From a virus, in the IMG/VR virus record IMGVR_UViG_3300046690_000885, positions 1 through 38,792 of that record: a stretch of DNA of 38,792 bases. The stretch is one strand, 5' to 3'. Every line of letters begins with the position of its first letter. Position 1 is the stretch's first letter. The position numbers and the translations under genes are program-made. Positions 23,697-30,259 of this stretch are shown in pieces. Under the pieces are notes generated by a model. The model searched no databases. It worked only from the letters and a program-made list of their open reading frames with translations, and was not told where the DNA came from.

Positions 23697-24805
23697 GAGG
23701 CGTAGTCGTCCACTGGCATAAGCGCGTCGCCGAACGTGGTACGCGCAAACTGGTATAGGTCCGCAGCGTTGAAGCGCTGGGCGTCCGACAGCACGAATTC
23801 GATTGCGCGGGACTCGCGCGATGCTTTGGCGACATGCACGCGGTAGACGCGCCAATCTTCGTCGGGCTTCCGCGGGCGCGCGTCGAGTTCGGCGCCTTTC
23901 GCGTCAACGCCCTCTGGCGTCCGGTACCACTCGGCAGGGTCAGCCTTGACCGCCGGCGCGGCGGCCGATACCGCTTCGGCATCGATGAAGGTCGTAACGA
24001 ACCCGGCATAGGTCGGCCGGTCGTCGGTGTCGCGAGTGCGCGCCGCCACCGCCAGCGCGTGAGCAGCGCGGAGACGCGCCGCTGTTACGCCCTTGCCGAC
24101 CCACGTCAGCACGTGCACGCGGTCACGGCTGCGGTCAACGGTCAGCGCTTTACCTCGGGCGGCTTCGAGCGACACCAGCAGCTCAGTCAGTTCGCGCTCG
24201 GGGTTGGGTTCGGCTTTTTCATTTTCAGCAGCAGCAGCAACGGACTTATCCACAGCGTCGGTCGCGCGCGTTGCTGCTGTAGTCTCTGCTGTAGTCTTTG
24301 TACCGTTAACGGAATGGGGATCGGCACTCCCGCGAGCGAGGTTTTCCCCTTCCGGCGAATCAGGGTTTGCCGATTTCGCGGGATCGGGATTTACCATTTC
24401 CCGAAATGGACTTTCCCCATTTGGGGAAATGGACTTTCCCGATGTGGTGTCGGCGTCTTTCGAAGCCCGTTTCTTCGGCATCGGCGCCGACGAAAGCAGT
24501 TTTTCGAGTGCGTCTTCGTCGATCCGGAAATAGGTCTTGTGCTCGATACGCTTGGCCGTCTCGATCAGCACGCCGCGCGCCTTCAGCGCCCGCCGGGCGG
24601 TCCGCTGTTCCTCGTATGACAGCCCGGTTTCTTCCTCAAGCTCTTCGACGGTTTTATGGACGCCTAGCTCGCTCGTCGCCTTGTCCTGCCAATAGAAGAT
24701 CTGGCAAAACAGCACGGACGCGTTCACGCCGCCCAAGTATCGACTGAGGAACGGGTAATAGGCGATCGGCCGCCCAAGCTCGCGGAGGAAGTCTGCAGCC
24801 CTCAT
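23693..24805 (-). CDS. Phage replication initiator (lambda O-like organisation)
   Basis: 370-aa protein. Residues 1-100 form a winged-helix domain (AYYPFLSRYLGGVNASVLFC, KTVEELEEETGLSYEEQRTA, RRALKARGVL), typical of phage replication proteins. Residues about 110-190 are a low-complexity linker (Asn-Pro-Asp repeats, TTAETTAA). Residues 195-370 form a second domain (RVHVLTWVGKGVTAARLRAA). DNA encoding the linker carries a DnaA box and direct repeats (24246-24440), as lambda carries its origin within gene O. I see no helicase motif in this window, so the protein probably recruits the host helicase. ATGA overlap with the previous gene. Confidence 0.75.
   Translation of the reverse strand: MRAADFLRELGRPIAYYPFLSRYLGGVNASVLFCQIFYWQDKATSELGVHKTVEELEEETGLSYEEQRTARRALKARGVLIETAKRIEHKTYFRIDEDALEKLLSSAPMPKKRASKDADTTSGKSISPNGESPFREMVNPDPAKSANPDSPEGENLARGSADPHSVNGTKTTAETTAATRATDAVDKSVAAAAENEKAEPNPERELTELLVSLEAARGKALTVDRSRDRVHVLTWVGKGVTAARLRAAHALAVAARTRDTDDRPTYAGFVTTFIDAEAVSAAAPAVKADPAEWYRTPEGVDAKGAELDARPRKPDEDWRVYRVHVAKASRESRAIEFVLSDAQRFNAADLYQFARTTFGDALMPVDDYAS
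24246..24440. other. Candidate replication origin inside the initiator gene
   Basis: Within about 200 bp lie a perfect DnaA box TTATCCACA (24246-24254), a 12-bp tandem repeat CTGCTGTAGTCT x2 (24274-24297), and two exact copies of GAAATGGACTTTCCC (24403-24417 and 24426-24440, 23 bp apart) with inverted elements CCATTT/AAATGG between and beside them. The repeats fall in the linker-coding part of the initiator gene, the same arrangement as lambda ori in gene O. Binding by the encoded protein is inferred. Confidence 0.6.
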
Positions 24806-25116
24806 GCACGTGGCTCCTGCACATGAAGGGTGTAGGTCGTGGCGCTACCGGGCCGACGAGCGCGGGTGAGCAGCCCAGCGCCTTCCAGCGTGTTCAGCGT
24901 GACGAAGATCGTCATACGCGTGACGCCGACCCGGGAAACAAGGTAATCGACTGTCACCCTGCACAAATTCGCGTCGTCGGCTTTCTTGTCCAGCGCAAGC
25001 AGCAACAGTTTCGACGTCGGCTGAAGATCGAGATTCCAGATAGCGGCCTCGCGACTCTGTTTCCTCACCTCGGCGACAATCGCAGCGCTCGCCGGCAGCA
25101 TCAGAAAGGCGCTCAC
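24802..25116 (-). CDS. Winged-HTH protein
   Basis: 104-aa protein with GTG start overlapping the previous stop (GTGA). Residues 30-90 form a winged helix-turn-helix (PTSKLLLLALDKKADDANLC, TVDYLVSRVGVTRMTIFVTL, LLTRARR). It resembles the small HTH proteins that often precede phage replication initiators and may modulate replication or early transcription. It shares its layout with the 88-aa protein at 25319-25585, suggesting duplicated wHTH genes. No specific family. Confidence 0.7.
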   Translation of the reverse strand: MSAFLMLPASAAIVAEVRKQSREAAIWNLDLQPTSKLLLLALDKKADDANLCRVTVDYLVSRVGVTRMTIFVTLNTLEGAGLLTRARRPGSATTYTLHVQEPRA

Positions 25117-25322
25117 GTTTCGACCTCGTCGGCGGGCGGCGTCCAGCCAAGGTCGATCAGCGCGCGGCGCACGTGCGCGTCGCGCGTGAAGATCACGTCG
25201 CGCGCAACGATTTCCGCCGGTTCGCCAAAGACGGCCGGATGCGCGGTGATCGATTGAATGATCCCGTCGTCGTTCCAGTCGGTGTCGATCGTGTAGCCGT
25301 GGGCGCTTGAATGCAGGGTCAT
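25113..25322 (-). CDS. Small hypothetical protein
   Basis: 69-aa acidic protein starting MTLHSSAHGYTIDTDWNDDG, overlapping stop codons on both sides (ATGA, GTGA). Predicted small alpha/beta fold with no motif I recognise (EIVARDVIFTRDAHVRRALI, then LGWTPPADEVET). It sits between two wHTH genes in the early right operon. Confidence 0.65.
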   Translation of the reverse strand: MTLHSSAHGYTIDTDWNDDGIIQSITAHPAVFGEPAEIVARDVIFTRDAHVRRALIDLGWTPPADEVET

Positions 25323-25585
25323 GGCTTCACCCAATCAAGATTTAGCCGGTACTGGATGCCGCGGCCCGGCACACGCATGCGGGTGAAGTAGCCTTCCTGT
25401 TCCAACTCGGCAATGAATTTGCGGACGGCCGACTCGCTTTGACCGCACGTGCGCGCGAGCTTCTGAACCAGCGCGAAGCCTTCGAGCGTCCGCATGTCTG
25501 CGTTGCGATAGATCGCGAGCAGCACCAGCTTTTTCAGGCCGGGCATTTCCAACGGCCAGATAGGCGTTTCGTGAACGATGCTCAT
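25319..25585 (-). CDS. Winged-HTH replication/regulatory protein
   Basis: 88-aa protein starting MSIVHETPIWPLEMPGLKKL. Residues 15-85 form a winged helix (KLVLLAIYRNAD, LARTCGQSESAVRKFIAELE, GYFTRMRVPGRGIQYRLN), the pattern of small phage wHTH proteins near O-like genes. The longer in-frame reading upstream is rejected because it would cross the membrane-protein gene at 25582-25812. Overlap ATGA with that gene. Confidence 0.72.
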   Translation of the reverse strand: MSIVHETPIWPLEMPGLKKLVLLAIYRNADMRTLEGFALVQKLARTCGQSESAVRKFIAELEQEGYFTRMRVPGRGIQYRLNLDWVKP

Positions 25586-25812
25586 GCGCGCCGCCATACC
25601 CAATGCACAAAGAAACCGCGCAACCAGGAGAACAGGTAGAGGATGCACAGCGCAAAGATGCCGTATTGGCCGGCTTTCCACGTTGTGTAGAACCAGAACG
25701 GCTGTGCGACGAGCCCGAATAGACAGGCGAAGCGCCGGCGATCGGCGCGGACGTCCTGGGACAGGAACACTGACGCCACGCCGCATAGCCCGATGGCGAT
25801 TTGGTCGAACAT
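25582..25812 (-). CDS. Small membrane protein in early right operon
   Basis: 76-aa protein with two or three hydrophobic segments: FDQIAIGLCGVASVFLS (residues 2-18), FACLFGLVAQPFWFYTTW (about 28-45) and YGIFALCILYLFSWLRGFF (about 50-68). Positive charges lie between the first two. ATG 25812 overlaps the CII-like stop (TGATG). It resembles small host-membrane-modifying proteins in early phage operons; role unknown. Confidence 0.7.
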   Translation of the reverse strand: MFDQIAIGLCGVASVFLSQDVRADRRRFACLFGLVAQPFWFYTTWKAGQYGIFALCILYLFSWLRGFFVHWVWRRA

Positions 25813-26285
25813 CACGTGCTCTTAAGCTTGGTGGGGGCAGGGCGGCAGTAAATTCGCTCGGTAAGCGCGTTGATTTCCTCAACGCTGCGGTGAATCGCGT
25901 TGCCGATGCGCTTCAAGTCGGCCATTTCTCTCTCGTCGACAACGTCGTCTTCGGTAGCTTCCTGATACCGGCGGGCGAGGGCGCCGTAATGCGCGGTCAA
26001 CTCAAGGAACTTGGTCAGAATTTCCTGGTTGTCGGGCGTTTCTGTCGCTGCGGGCAGCTTCACCAGTACGGCGTTGCGGTCGTGGACCCAAGCTTCCAGG
26101 ATCCGCTCGTCGCCCGTAACCGCGGTGATACGCACCGCTTCCAGCAACGAAAGTTTATGAGTGTCGTTGTTCGGGTTGACCTTGTTTCGTATCACCGCCG
26201 CCGGCATTGCGACGCGCGGTGCGAGCGATTCACTACCCCCCGGATAGTCATGCACGACGGCGTAAGCAGCGTCTTCGATGTTCAC
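25812..26285 (-). CDS. CII-like regulator, Phage_CP76 family
   Basis: 157-aa transcriptional regulator. The start (GTG; GGAG six bases upstream) leads into NIEDAAYAVVHDYPGGSESL, APRVAMPAAVIRNKVNPNND and THKLSLLEAVRITAVTGDER, the hallmark of the CP76 regulatory family that includes CII-type proteins. The C-terminal third is helical. It lies second in the early right operon after the Cro-like gene, the cII position. It should help set lysogeny by activating repressor and/or integrase promoters, but no activator site is identified here. Confidence 0.85.
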   Translation of the reverse strand: MNIEDAAYAVVHDYPGGSESLAPRVAMPAAVIRNKVNPNNDTHKLSLLEAVRITAVTGDERILEAWVHDRNAVLVKLPAATETPDNQEILTKFLELTAHYGALARRYQEATEDDVVDEREMADLKRIGNAIHRSVEEINALTERIYCRPAPTKLKST

Positions 26286-26365
26286 AGCGACTCCATTTGA
26301 ACGTTGTACAGTCCAATGAGGACTACTAAAGTAGATGTATGGACTTTCCGAACGAGCCGCCGCGA

Positions 26366-26596
26366 CTAGGCGGAAGCCTGTTCGGTTGCCTGTTCCATCG
26401 GATAAAGATCCGGCCGCAGCTCATGACGAGTCACGGCGCCATCCACGGCGCGCTCAACCGGGATCACCCGTTCCGCCGGAACCTTTCCGGTACTGCACAT
26501 CTTCGAAACGGCTTGGGGGGTACATCCCAGCTTGCGAGCAAGCGCTGATTGACCGCCGGCGAGTTGCGCGGCGCGCTCGATGGCATGCGTGGTCAT
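26366..26596 (-). CDS. Cro-like regulator, YdaS type
   Basis: 76-aa HTH protein: MTTHAIERAAQLAGGQSALA, RKLGCTPQAVSKMCSTGKVP, AERVIPVERAV. This matches the YdaS/Cro-like family. It is the first gene leftward of the divergent operator region and faces the repressor gene, so it is the Cro equivalent that shuts down repressor synthesis during lytic growth. GAGG lies upstream of the ATG. The 80-base gap after it holds a short AGTCC/GGACT hairpin without T-run. Confidence 0.82.
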   Translation of the reverse strand: MTTHAIERAAQLAGGQSALARKLGCTPQAVSKMCSTGKVPAERVIPVERAVDGAVTRHELRPDLYPMEQATEQASA

Positions 26597-26620
26597 AAGC
26601 TGATACCTCGGTTGGCTATC

Positions 26621-26699
26621 TACAACCGAAATTTACAACTTACAACCAAATGAATCAACCGCTTTTTGCAATGCCGGTTACAACCAACTTTTGTATCAT
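26621..26699. promoter_or_regulatory. oR-like region: divergent early and repressor promoters with TACAAC operators
   Basis: TACAAC boxes start at 26621, 26634, 26641 and 26679; the first three form the layout box-7-box-1-box. TACAA (26679-26683), 7 bp, TTGTA (26691-26695) forms a 17-bp inverted repeat. On the minus strand TTGATT (26658-26653), 17 bp, TAAATT (26635-26630) is a candidate early right promoter overlapped by the boxes. On the plus strand TATCAT (26694-26699) is a candidate -10 for the repressor, with no clear -35. Confidence 0.7.
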
Positions 26700-26706
26700 C
26701 CGGCCT

Positions 26707-27438
26707 ATGAGACCTGTGCCTATCGGAAAGCGGATCAAAGAGGTACGCACCGCGTACCGTCAAAAAGACGGTGGCGAATTCAGTCAATCGGACCTCGCGC
26801 GCGCGGTGGGAACGTCGCCCCAAGCTGTTCAGAAGTGGGAGTCCGGACTTAGCGCGCCGCGCAATAATCGTCTAAAAGCTGTGGCTGAAGCGCTTAACAC
26901 ATCAGTAAAAGAGCTGGTCCGCGGAACAGAGCTAGAAGGAATTGCCGAATCCGACCCACAAAAGTCCGTAAGCAACAGTAAAGTTTTCCCCCAGAGAGGC
27001 GCGAACATACGTGCTTTGCATAGAAAACTTGGCTCCATCCCAGTTCTTTCTTGGGAAAGAGCCAGTACCTGGGGGCCTACTGTGGAAAATTTTGACCCGG
27101 AAGACGCCGAAGATTGGATGCTTTGTCCGTTCGATCATGGACCTGCGGCGTTTATTCTGGAAGTTGCTGGAGAGAGCAATTACGATCCCACCGGTGCCAA
27201 GTCTTATGCGCCGGGAGAATTCATCGCTGTGGATCCAGAGCGGGAGCCGATAAATCGCAGCATGGTTGTCATCCGACTGGACCACGAAGAGCGGGCGACA
27301 CTGAAACAGATCTTGATGGATGAAGGCGGTACGAAGTTGCTGAAGTCGCTGAATCCAAATTGGCCTAGTCGTGTTGCGCCAATACCGGAAGAATCAAAGA
27401 TTATCGGCGTCGTCATAGGTAAGTGGGTGCCTGAATGA
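26707..27438 (+). CDS. Prophage repressor, HTH plus S24 (LexA-like) domain
   Basis: 243-aa CI-type repressor. The HTH_3 domain is QSDLARAVGTSPQAVQKWES (residues 27-46). The C-terminal S24 domain has FILEVAGESNYD with Ser157 as nucleophile, YAPGEFIAVDPE and VVIRLDHEERATLKQILMDE with Lys200 as general base. The expected Ala-Gly cleavage site reads Ala119-Ser120 (WERASTW), which is unusual. The ATG lies 7 bases after the candidate -10 and has no clear ribosome binding site, so a leaderless message like lambda cI is likely. An upstream in-frame ATG is rejected because it lies inside the operators. Coupled by ATGA to the lipoprotein gene. Confidence 0.88.
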   Translation: MRPVPIGKRIKEVRTAYRQKDGGEFSQSDLARAVGTSPQAVQKWESGLSAPRNNRLKAVAEALNTSVKELVRGTELEGIAESDPQKSVSNSKVFPQRGANIRALHRKLGSIPVLSWERASTWGPTVENFDPEDAEDWMLCPFDHGPAAFILEVAGESNYDPTGAKSYAPGEFIAVDPEREPINRSMVVIRLDHEERATLKQILMDEGGTKLLKSLNPNWPSRVAPIPEESKIIGVVIGKWVPE

Positions 27439-27851
27439 GGATTTTGCAAGCTATGCGGATTGGGCTTGCATGCGTATTCCTTTGCGGATGCGCCTCGCAG
27501 ATGGACTTGTCGCTTCTGCCTCGAGGTTCCGGCGCGCTCGCGCATGGCGTCATGAAAAAGCCGGGTAAATCCGTCGATATCAATATCGACGGCCAGAATT
27601 TCTCCGGTACATACGCTTTCGTCGTCGGTGGAAATTTCACCTTGGCATCCTTCAGCGGCCCACAATCTAGTTCCGTTGGTGCAGCGACATCCGTAGATCA
27701 AGTCGGCAATGGAAACATCATTGCGAGCGCTATCGATGGGGAAAATCTGCGATGCGTCTTTTCCTACAGTGGGTGGAGCAATTCAGGCACCGGAACTTGC
27801 CGCCGTGATGATGGACGCCTCTACGATTTACAACTCGCACCACGCTACTAG
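27435..27851 (+). CDS. Lipoprotein co-transcribed with the repressor (rex position)
   Basis: 138-aa protein with a lipoprotein-type signal: basic start, hydrophobic core (IGLACVFLCGC) and a lipobox-like LCGC with the expected lipidated Cys at residue 19. The mature part is Gly/Ser-rich beta (INIDGQNFSGTYAFVVGGNF, GNGNIIASAIDGENLRCVFS) with a Cys pair near LRCVF and GTGTC. ATGA overlap with the repressor and a strong terminator behind it place it in the lysogenic transcript, where lambda has rexAB. It is therefore probably made in the lysogen and may act in superinfection exclusion or surface change; no direct evidence. Confidence 0.75.
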   Translation: MRILQAMRIGLACVFLCGCASQMDLSLLPRGSGALAHGVMKKPGKSVDINIDGQNFSGTYAFVVGGNFTLASFSGPQSSSVGAATSVDQVGNGNIIASAIDGENLRCVFSYSGWSNSGTGTCRRDDGRLYDLQLAPRY

Positions 27852-27876
27852 CAAGACCCGAATATTCTCTAAAAGG

Positions 27877-27901
27877 AGCCGCCTGCGGGCGGCTTTTTTT
27901 T
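27877..27901 (+). terminator. Strong intrinsic terminator of the repressor-lipoprotein operon
   Basis: AGCCGCC (27877-27883), loop TGCG, GGCGGCT (27888-27894), then a run of eight T residues to 27901. It separates the lysogenic transcript from the early left promoter region. Confidence 0.92.
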
Positions 27902-27910
27902 ATCGCCAAC

Positions 27911-27960
27911 TACAACTTTTGCTTGCGGTTGTTTGTTGTAAGTTGTAATCTGAAGTTGTA
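27911..27960 (+). promoter_or_regulatory. oL-like region: second copy of the three-box operator with early left promoter
   Basis: GTTGTA boxes at 27935-27940, 27942-27947 and 27955-27960 show, on the complementary strand, the same spacing (7 and 1 bp) as the boxes at 26621-26646; GTTGTAAGTTGTAA is identical in both. A further TACAAC lies at 27911. Aligned with the right promoter, TTGCGG (27923-27928), 17 bp, TAATCT (27946-27951) is the candidate early left promoter; TGTAAT (27944-27949) is an alternative -10. Confidence 0.68.
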
Positions 27961-27991
27961 GTGCAGTTTCCCAAGCACTTGCGAGGCGCCG

Positions 27992-28189
27992 ATGACAACC
28001 GCTTTCAGATTTACAGCAGACACCAGAATTGATGACGAAGCTGAATACTTCGTGCGCGGCGGTATGACCGATGCAGAGCGTGAGCAGTACGCTCGCCGCA
28101 CCGCGAACCGTCCGGGCCTTTGCTTTGCTGCGATTGCCGCCGCGCCGCTCGTCATTGAACTGCTGTGCCGGCTGTGCGACGCCCGGTAA
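27992..28189 (+). CDS. First gene of early left operon, small hypothetical
   Basis: 65-aa protein: acidic/polar N-terminal half (TADTRIDDEAEYFVRGGMTD), Arg-rich middle (AEREQYARRTANRPG) and a hydrophobic end (LCFAAIAAAPLVIELLCRLC). GAGG precedes the ATG. As first gene after the oL-like promoter it holds the place of lambda N, but I see no arginine-rich N-terminal RNA-binding motif of N type. Function unknown. Confidence 0.62.
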   Translation: MTTAFRFTADTRIDDEAEYFVRGGMTDAEREQYARRTANRPGLCFAAIAAAPLVIELLCRLCDAR

Positions 28190-28314
28190 TGCGCGCCTAT
28201 CTCAAAGCCCTTGCTGTCGGTGTGGCCGCGTTGTTGGTCTATAGCGCGATCGCCACCGCGATTGAATTACGCACGGCTCACAACGAACACTGCAGCGTTG
28301 TCCACTGCACCTGA
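28189..28314 (+). CDS. Micro membrane protein, 41 aa
   Basis: 41-aa protein read from the sequence; ATG overlaps the previous stop (TAATG). One hydrophobic helix (LKALAVGVAALLVYSAIATA, residues 5-24) and a Cys/His-containing tail (HNEHCSVVHCT). It is coupled to its neighbour and probably real. Role unknown. Confidence 0.6.
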   Translation: MRAYLKALAVGVAALLVYSAIATAIELRTAHNEHCSVVHCT

Positions 28315-28332
28315 TCCCGTAAAGGCTCACCC

Positions 28333-28524
28333 ATGTACACGTCTATTGATAACTGCTTAGCAGTACTTGGCGGTCTCTGGGTCGGTGCGAGCCTCGGCGT
28401 GATCGCCGGCGGCATCAATCGCGCGGCGAAGCACGCGACACCCGAGCAGGTGTTTAAGGTGCCGGCGCCGCATCGCGAACTCGAACAAGAAGCCGACGGG
28501 CATTGTCCGCGGCAGTACCACTAA
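28333..28524 (+). CDS. Small membrane protein
   Basis: 63-aa protein with one Gly-rich hydrophobic segment (CLAVLGGLWVGASLGVIAGG, residues 8-27) and a polar tail ending HCPRQYH. It is the third very small, partly hydrophobic product in a row in the early left operon. Unrecognised. The following 65 bases contain a weak GCCG/CGGC hairpin followed by TTTTTT (28553-28580) that could trim transcription. Confidence 0.62.
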   Translation: MYTSIDNCLAVLGGLWVGASLGVIAGGINRAAKHATPEQVFKVPAPHRELEQEADGHCPRQYH

Positions 28525-28589
28525 CCCCCGCGCCTCTCTCAGGGCGTTTCTGTGCCGGCCTTCATGTGCGGCCTTTTTTGGGACAAATC

Positions 28590-28685
28590 GTGGACGCAAT
28601 CCTTCTTTTCGCCATCGCTGTTATTGCCGCTGCTGCGGCGGGCGTGGCGTTGGGTTTGCTCCACCTGCGGAACCGGAAGCGTTGA
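28590..28685 (+). CDS. Micro membrane protein, 31 aa
   Basis: 31-aa protein from GTG (GGGA seven bases upstream): VDAILLFAIAVIAAAAAGVA, then LGLLHLRNRKR. It consists of a single membrane helix and a basic cytoplasmic tail. A longer ATG reading from 28503 is possible but adds an unlikely polar leader. Role unknown. Confidence 0.5.
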   Translation: MDAILLFAIAVIAAAAAGVALGLLHLRNRKR

Positions 28686-28686
28686 T

Positions 28687-28914
28687 ATGCGCGCCGCCAT
28701 TTCTGTCACCGACGACATGATCGACCGCGAAGCCATCGCGCATGGATTCAGCGGCGCGGCGCGCAACCCGGCAGTTCGCGCAGCGCTTCGCGCCGCCGTG
28801 CGCGCTCGGCTCGATCCGAACCCGCGCGCCGCCGACGGCATCCGCCGACCGCTTCCGGAGCCGCGCAATACCCGCGTCGATGCCAAACGGCTCGCCGCTA
28901 ACGATCTCGACTAA
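28687..28914 (+). CDS. Small basic hypothetical protein
   Basis: 75-aa Ala/Arg-rich protein starting MRAAISVTDDMIDREAIAHG. Likely helical with an Arg-rich middle (ALRAAVRARLDPNP) that could bind nucleic acid. It starts one base after the preceding stop. It is followed after 23 bases by the 114-aa gene. Unrecognised. Confidence 0.6.
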   Translation: MRAAISVTDDMIDREAIAHGFSGAARNPAVRAALRAAVRARLDPNPRAADGIRRPLPEPRNTRVDAKRLAANDLD

Positions 28915-28937
28915 CCACAACCCGTCAGGGGGATTTC

Positions 28938-29282
28938 ATGAGCGTAAGACCCATCACCGACACGCTTCGCCACATCGGCGGAGGCGTGTTCATCGACCAG
29001 GCAAGCGACAAGCTCGCTGAACTGGTGAACGCCGTCGACGCGAGCGGGAAGGGCGGGACGCTGACGCTAGTCGTCGCTGTCAAGAAAGCGACGCGCGGCG
29101 GAGCAATGCATATCGGCGGAAAGATCACGATCAAGAAGCCGGCAGAAGAGCCGATGGAAGCCATGTTGTTCGCGACCCCGGAAGGCAATCTCATCGCGGA
29201 CGACCCCCGCCAGCAAAAGCTCGATTTGAAGCGCGTCGAAGGCGCTTCGGACGCCGCGCCGTCGAATCTGAAGACGGCCTAA
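28938..29282 (+). CDS. Hypothetical phage protein paired with DUF2303 gene
   Basis: 114-aa protein. The start MSVRPITDTLRHIGGGVFID leads into a helix (ASDKLAELVNAVDASGKGG), a basic beta region (TLTLVVAVKKATRGG, IGGKITIKKP) and an acidic tail. This protein is usually seen just before DUF2303 in related prophages; the pair is thought to belong to recombination/anti-exonuclease functions, but this is not established. GGGGG precedes the ATG. Confidence 0.7.
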   Translation: MSVRPITDTLRHIGGGVFIDQASDKLAELVNAVDASGKGGTLTLVVAVKKATRGGAMHIGGKITIKKPAEEPMEAMLFATPEGNLIADDPRQQKLDLKRVEGASDAAPSNLKTA

Positions 29283-29315
29283 CAACCCTCCCACCAGAAG
29301 GAACCCCGACCCATC

Positions 29316-30173
29316 ATGGAACCGATCACGACCCCGAACCTCGCCGAGACTCTGGCGAAGGAACTGAAACAGCCGATGGAAATTGCGTCGAACACGGCGG
29401 TCGCACTGCGCCGCGTCGCGCTGCCGCCGGGCTGGAAGCTGGAAGAGCACGACGACGAGCGCTCGCTGGCCGCGCCGTTGCGCAAGACCGCTACGGTGCG
29501 CGTCCGCGACGCCGAAAGCTTCATCGCCTATATGAAGCGCCATGGCTCGCTGACTGACAGCACGGTCTGGTGTCTCGCCGACTATGTGCAGGGCAAAATT
29601 GCGTTCACCGGCATCGTCAACGATCACGGCGAAGACGAGAACAAACCGGCGTGGCGCGATCACCAAGCCCGCTTCGCTCCCGAGTTCAGCGAGGAATGGC
29701 GGCGCTGGTCGGGCACGAACAAAAAGCAACTCACGCAGACCGAGTTCGCCGCGTTCATCGAAGATAACCTGAAAGACATTGCGAGTCCGGAAGGTTCAGG
29801 CCTGCCGAGCGGTTCCTCAATGCTCGAAATGGCGCTGTCGTTCGAAGCCACGCAGGACATGCGATTCAAGAGCGCGATTCGCCTCTCGAATGGCGGCGTC
29901 AACCTCTCGTTTGTGCAGGACGACGACGCACAAACCCTTCAAAAAATGTCCGTGTTCGAACGCTTCGCGATCGGCATTCCGGTTTTCTGGAACGGCGACG
30001 CGTATCAGATCGACGCGCGGCTTCGCTATCGCGTGCGCGACGGCAAGCTCTCGTTCTGGTTCGAACTGATCCGCGCCGACAAGGTGCTCGAGGCGGCCGC
30101 GACGACCGTCATCAACACGATCAAGGGCGAAACCGGCTCGCCGTTCTTCTTCGGCGATCCGTTCGCAAGCTGA
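29316..30173 (+). CDS. DUF2303 family protein
   Basis: 285-aa protein of DUF2303. Key parts: LRRVALPPGWKLEEHDDERS, ATVRVRDAESFIAYMKRHGS, AFTGIVNDHGEDENKPAWRD and SMLEMALSFEATQDMRFKSA; the end (YRVRDGKLSFWFELIRADKV) is also typical. Length is normal for the family. DUF2303 genes lie in phage early operons near recombination genes, and their activity is unknown. It is followed by a strong terminator at 30218-30243. Confidence 0.85.
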   Translation: MEPITTPNLAETLAKELKQPMEIASNTAVALRRVALPPGWKLEEHDDERSLAAPLRKTATVRVRDAESFIAYMKRHGSLTDSTVWCLADYVQGKIAFTGIVNDHGEDENKPAWRDHQARFAPEFSEEWRRWSGTNKKQLTQTEFAAFIEDNLKDIASPEGSGLPSGSSMLEMALSFEATQDMRFKSAIRLSNGGVNLSFVQDDDAQTLQKMSVFERFAIGIPVFWNGDAYQIDARLRYRVRDGKLSFWFELIRADKVLEAAATTVINTIKGETGSPFFFGDPFAS

Positions 30174-30217
30174 GTGGGACGCGTAGCAGCATGACCCCGC
30201 TGCTGCGTGTGTGTTTT

Positions 30218-30243
30218 GCCCGGGCTTCGGCCCGGGCCTTTTT
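30218..30243 (+). terminator. Strong intrinsic terminator before the methyltransferase gene
   Basis: GCCCGGGC (30218-30225), tetraloop TTCG, GCCCGGGC (30230-30237), then CTTTTT. It ends only 16 bases before the methyltransferase ATG, leaving no room for a promoter between them. Confidence 0.93.
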
Positions 30244-30259
30244 CCTCGAGATCCCGCAA

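Noticed and set aside
22972-24009. 345-aa reading extending the DUF1064-like gene upstream
   Set aside because: The extension crosses two other genes in different frames; ATG 23463 fits the conserved core and gene spacing.
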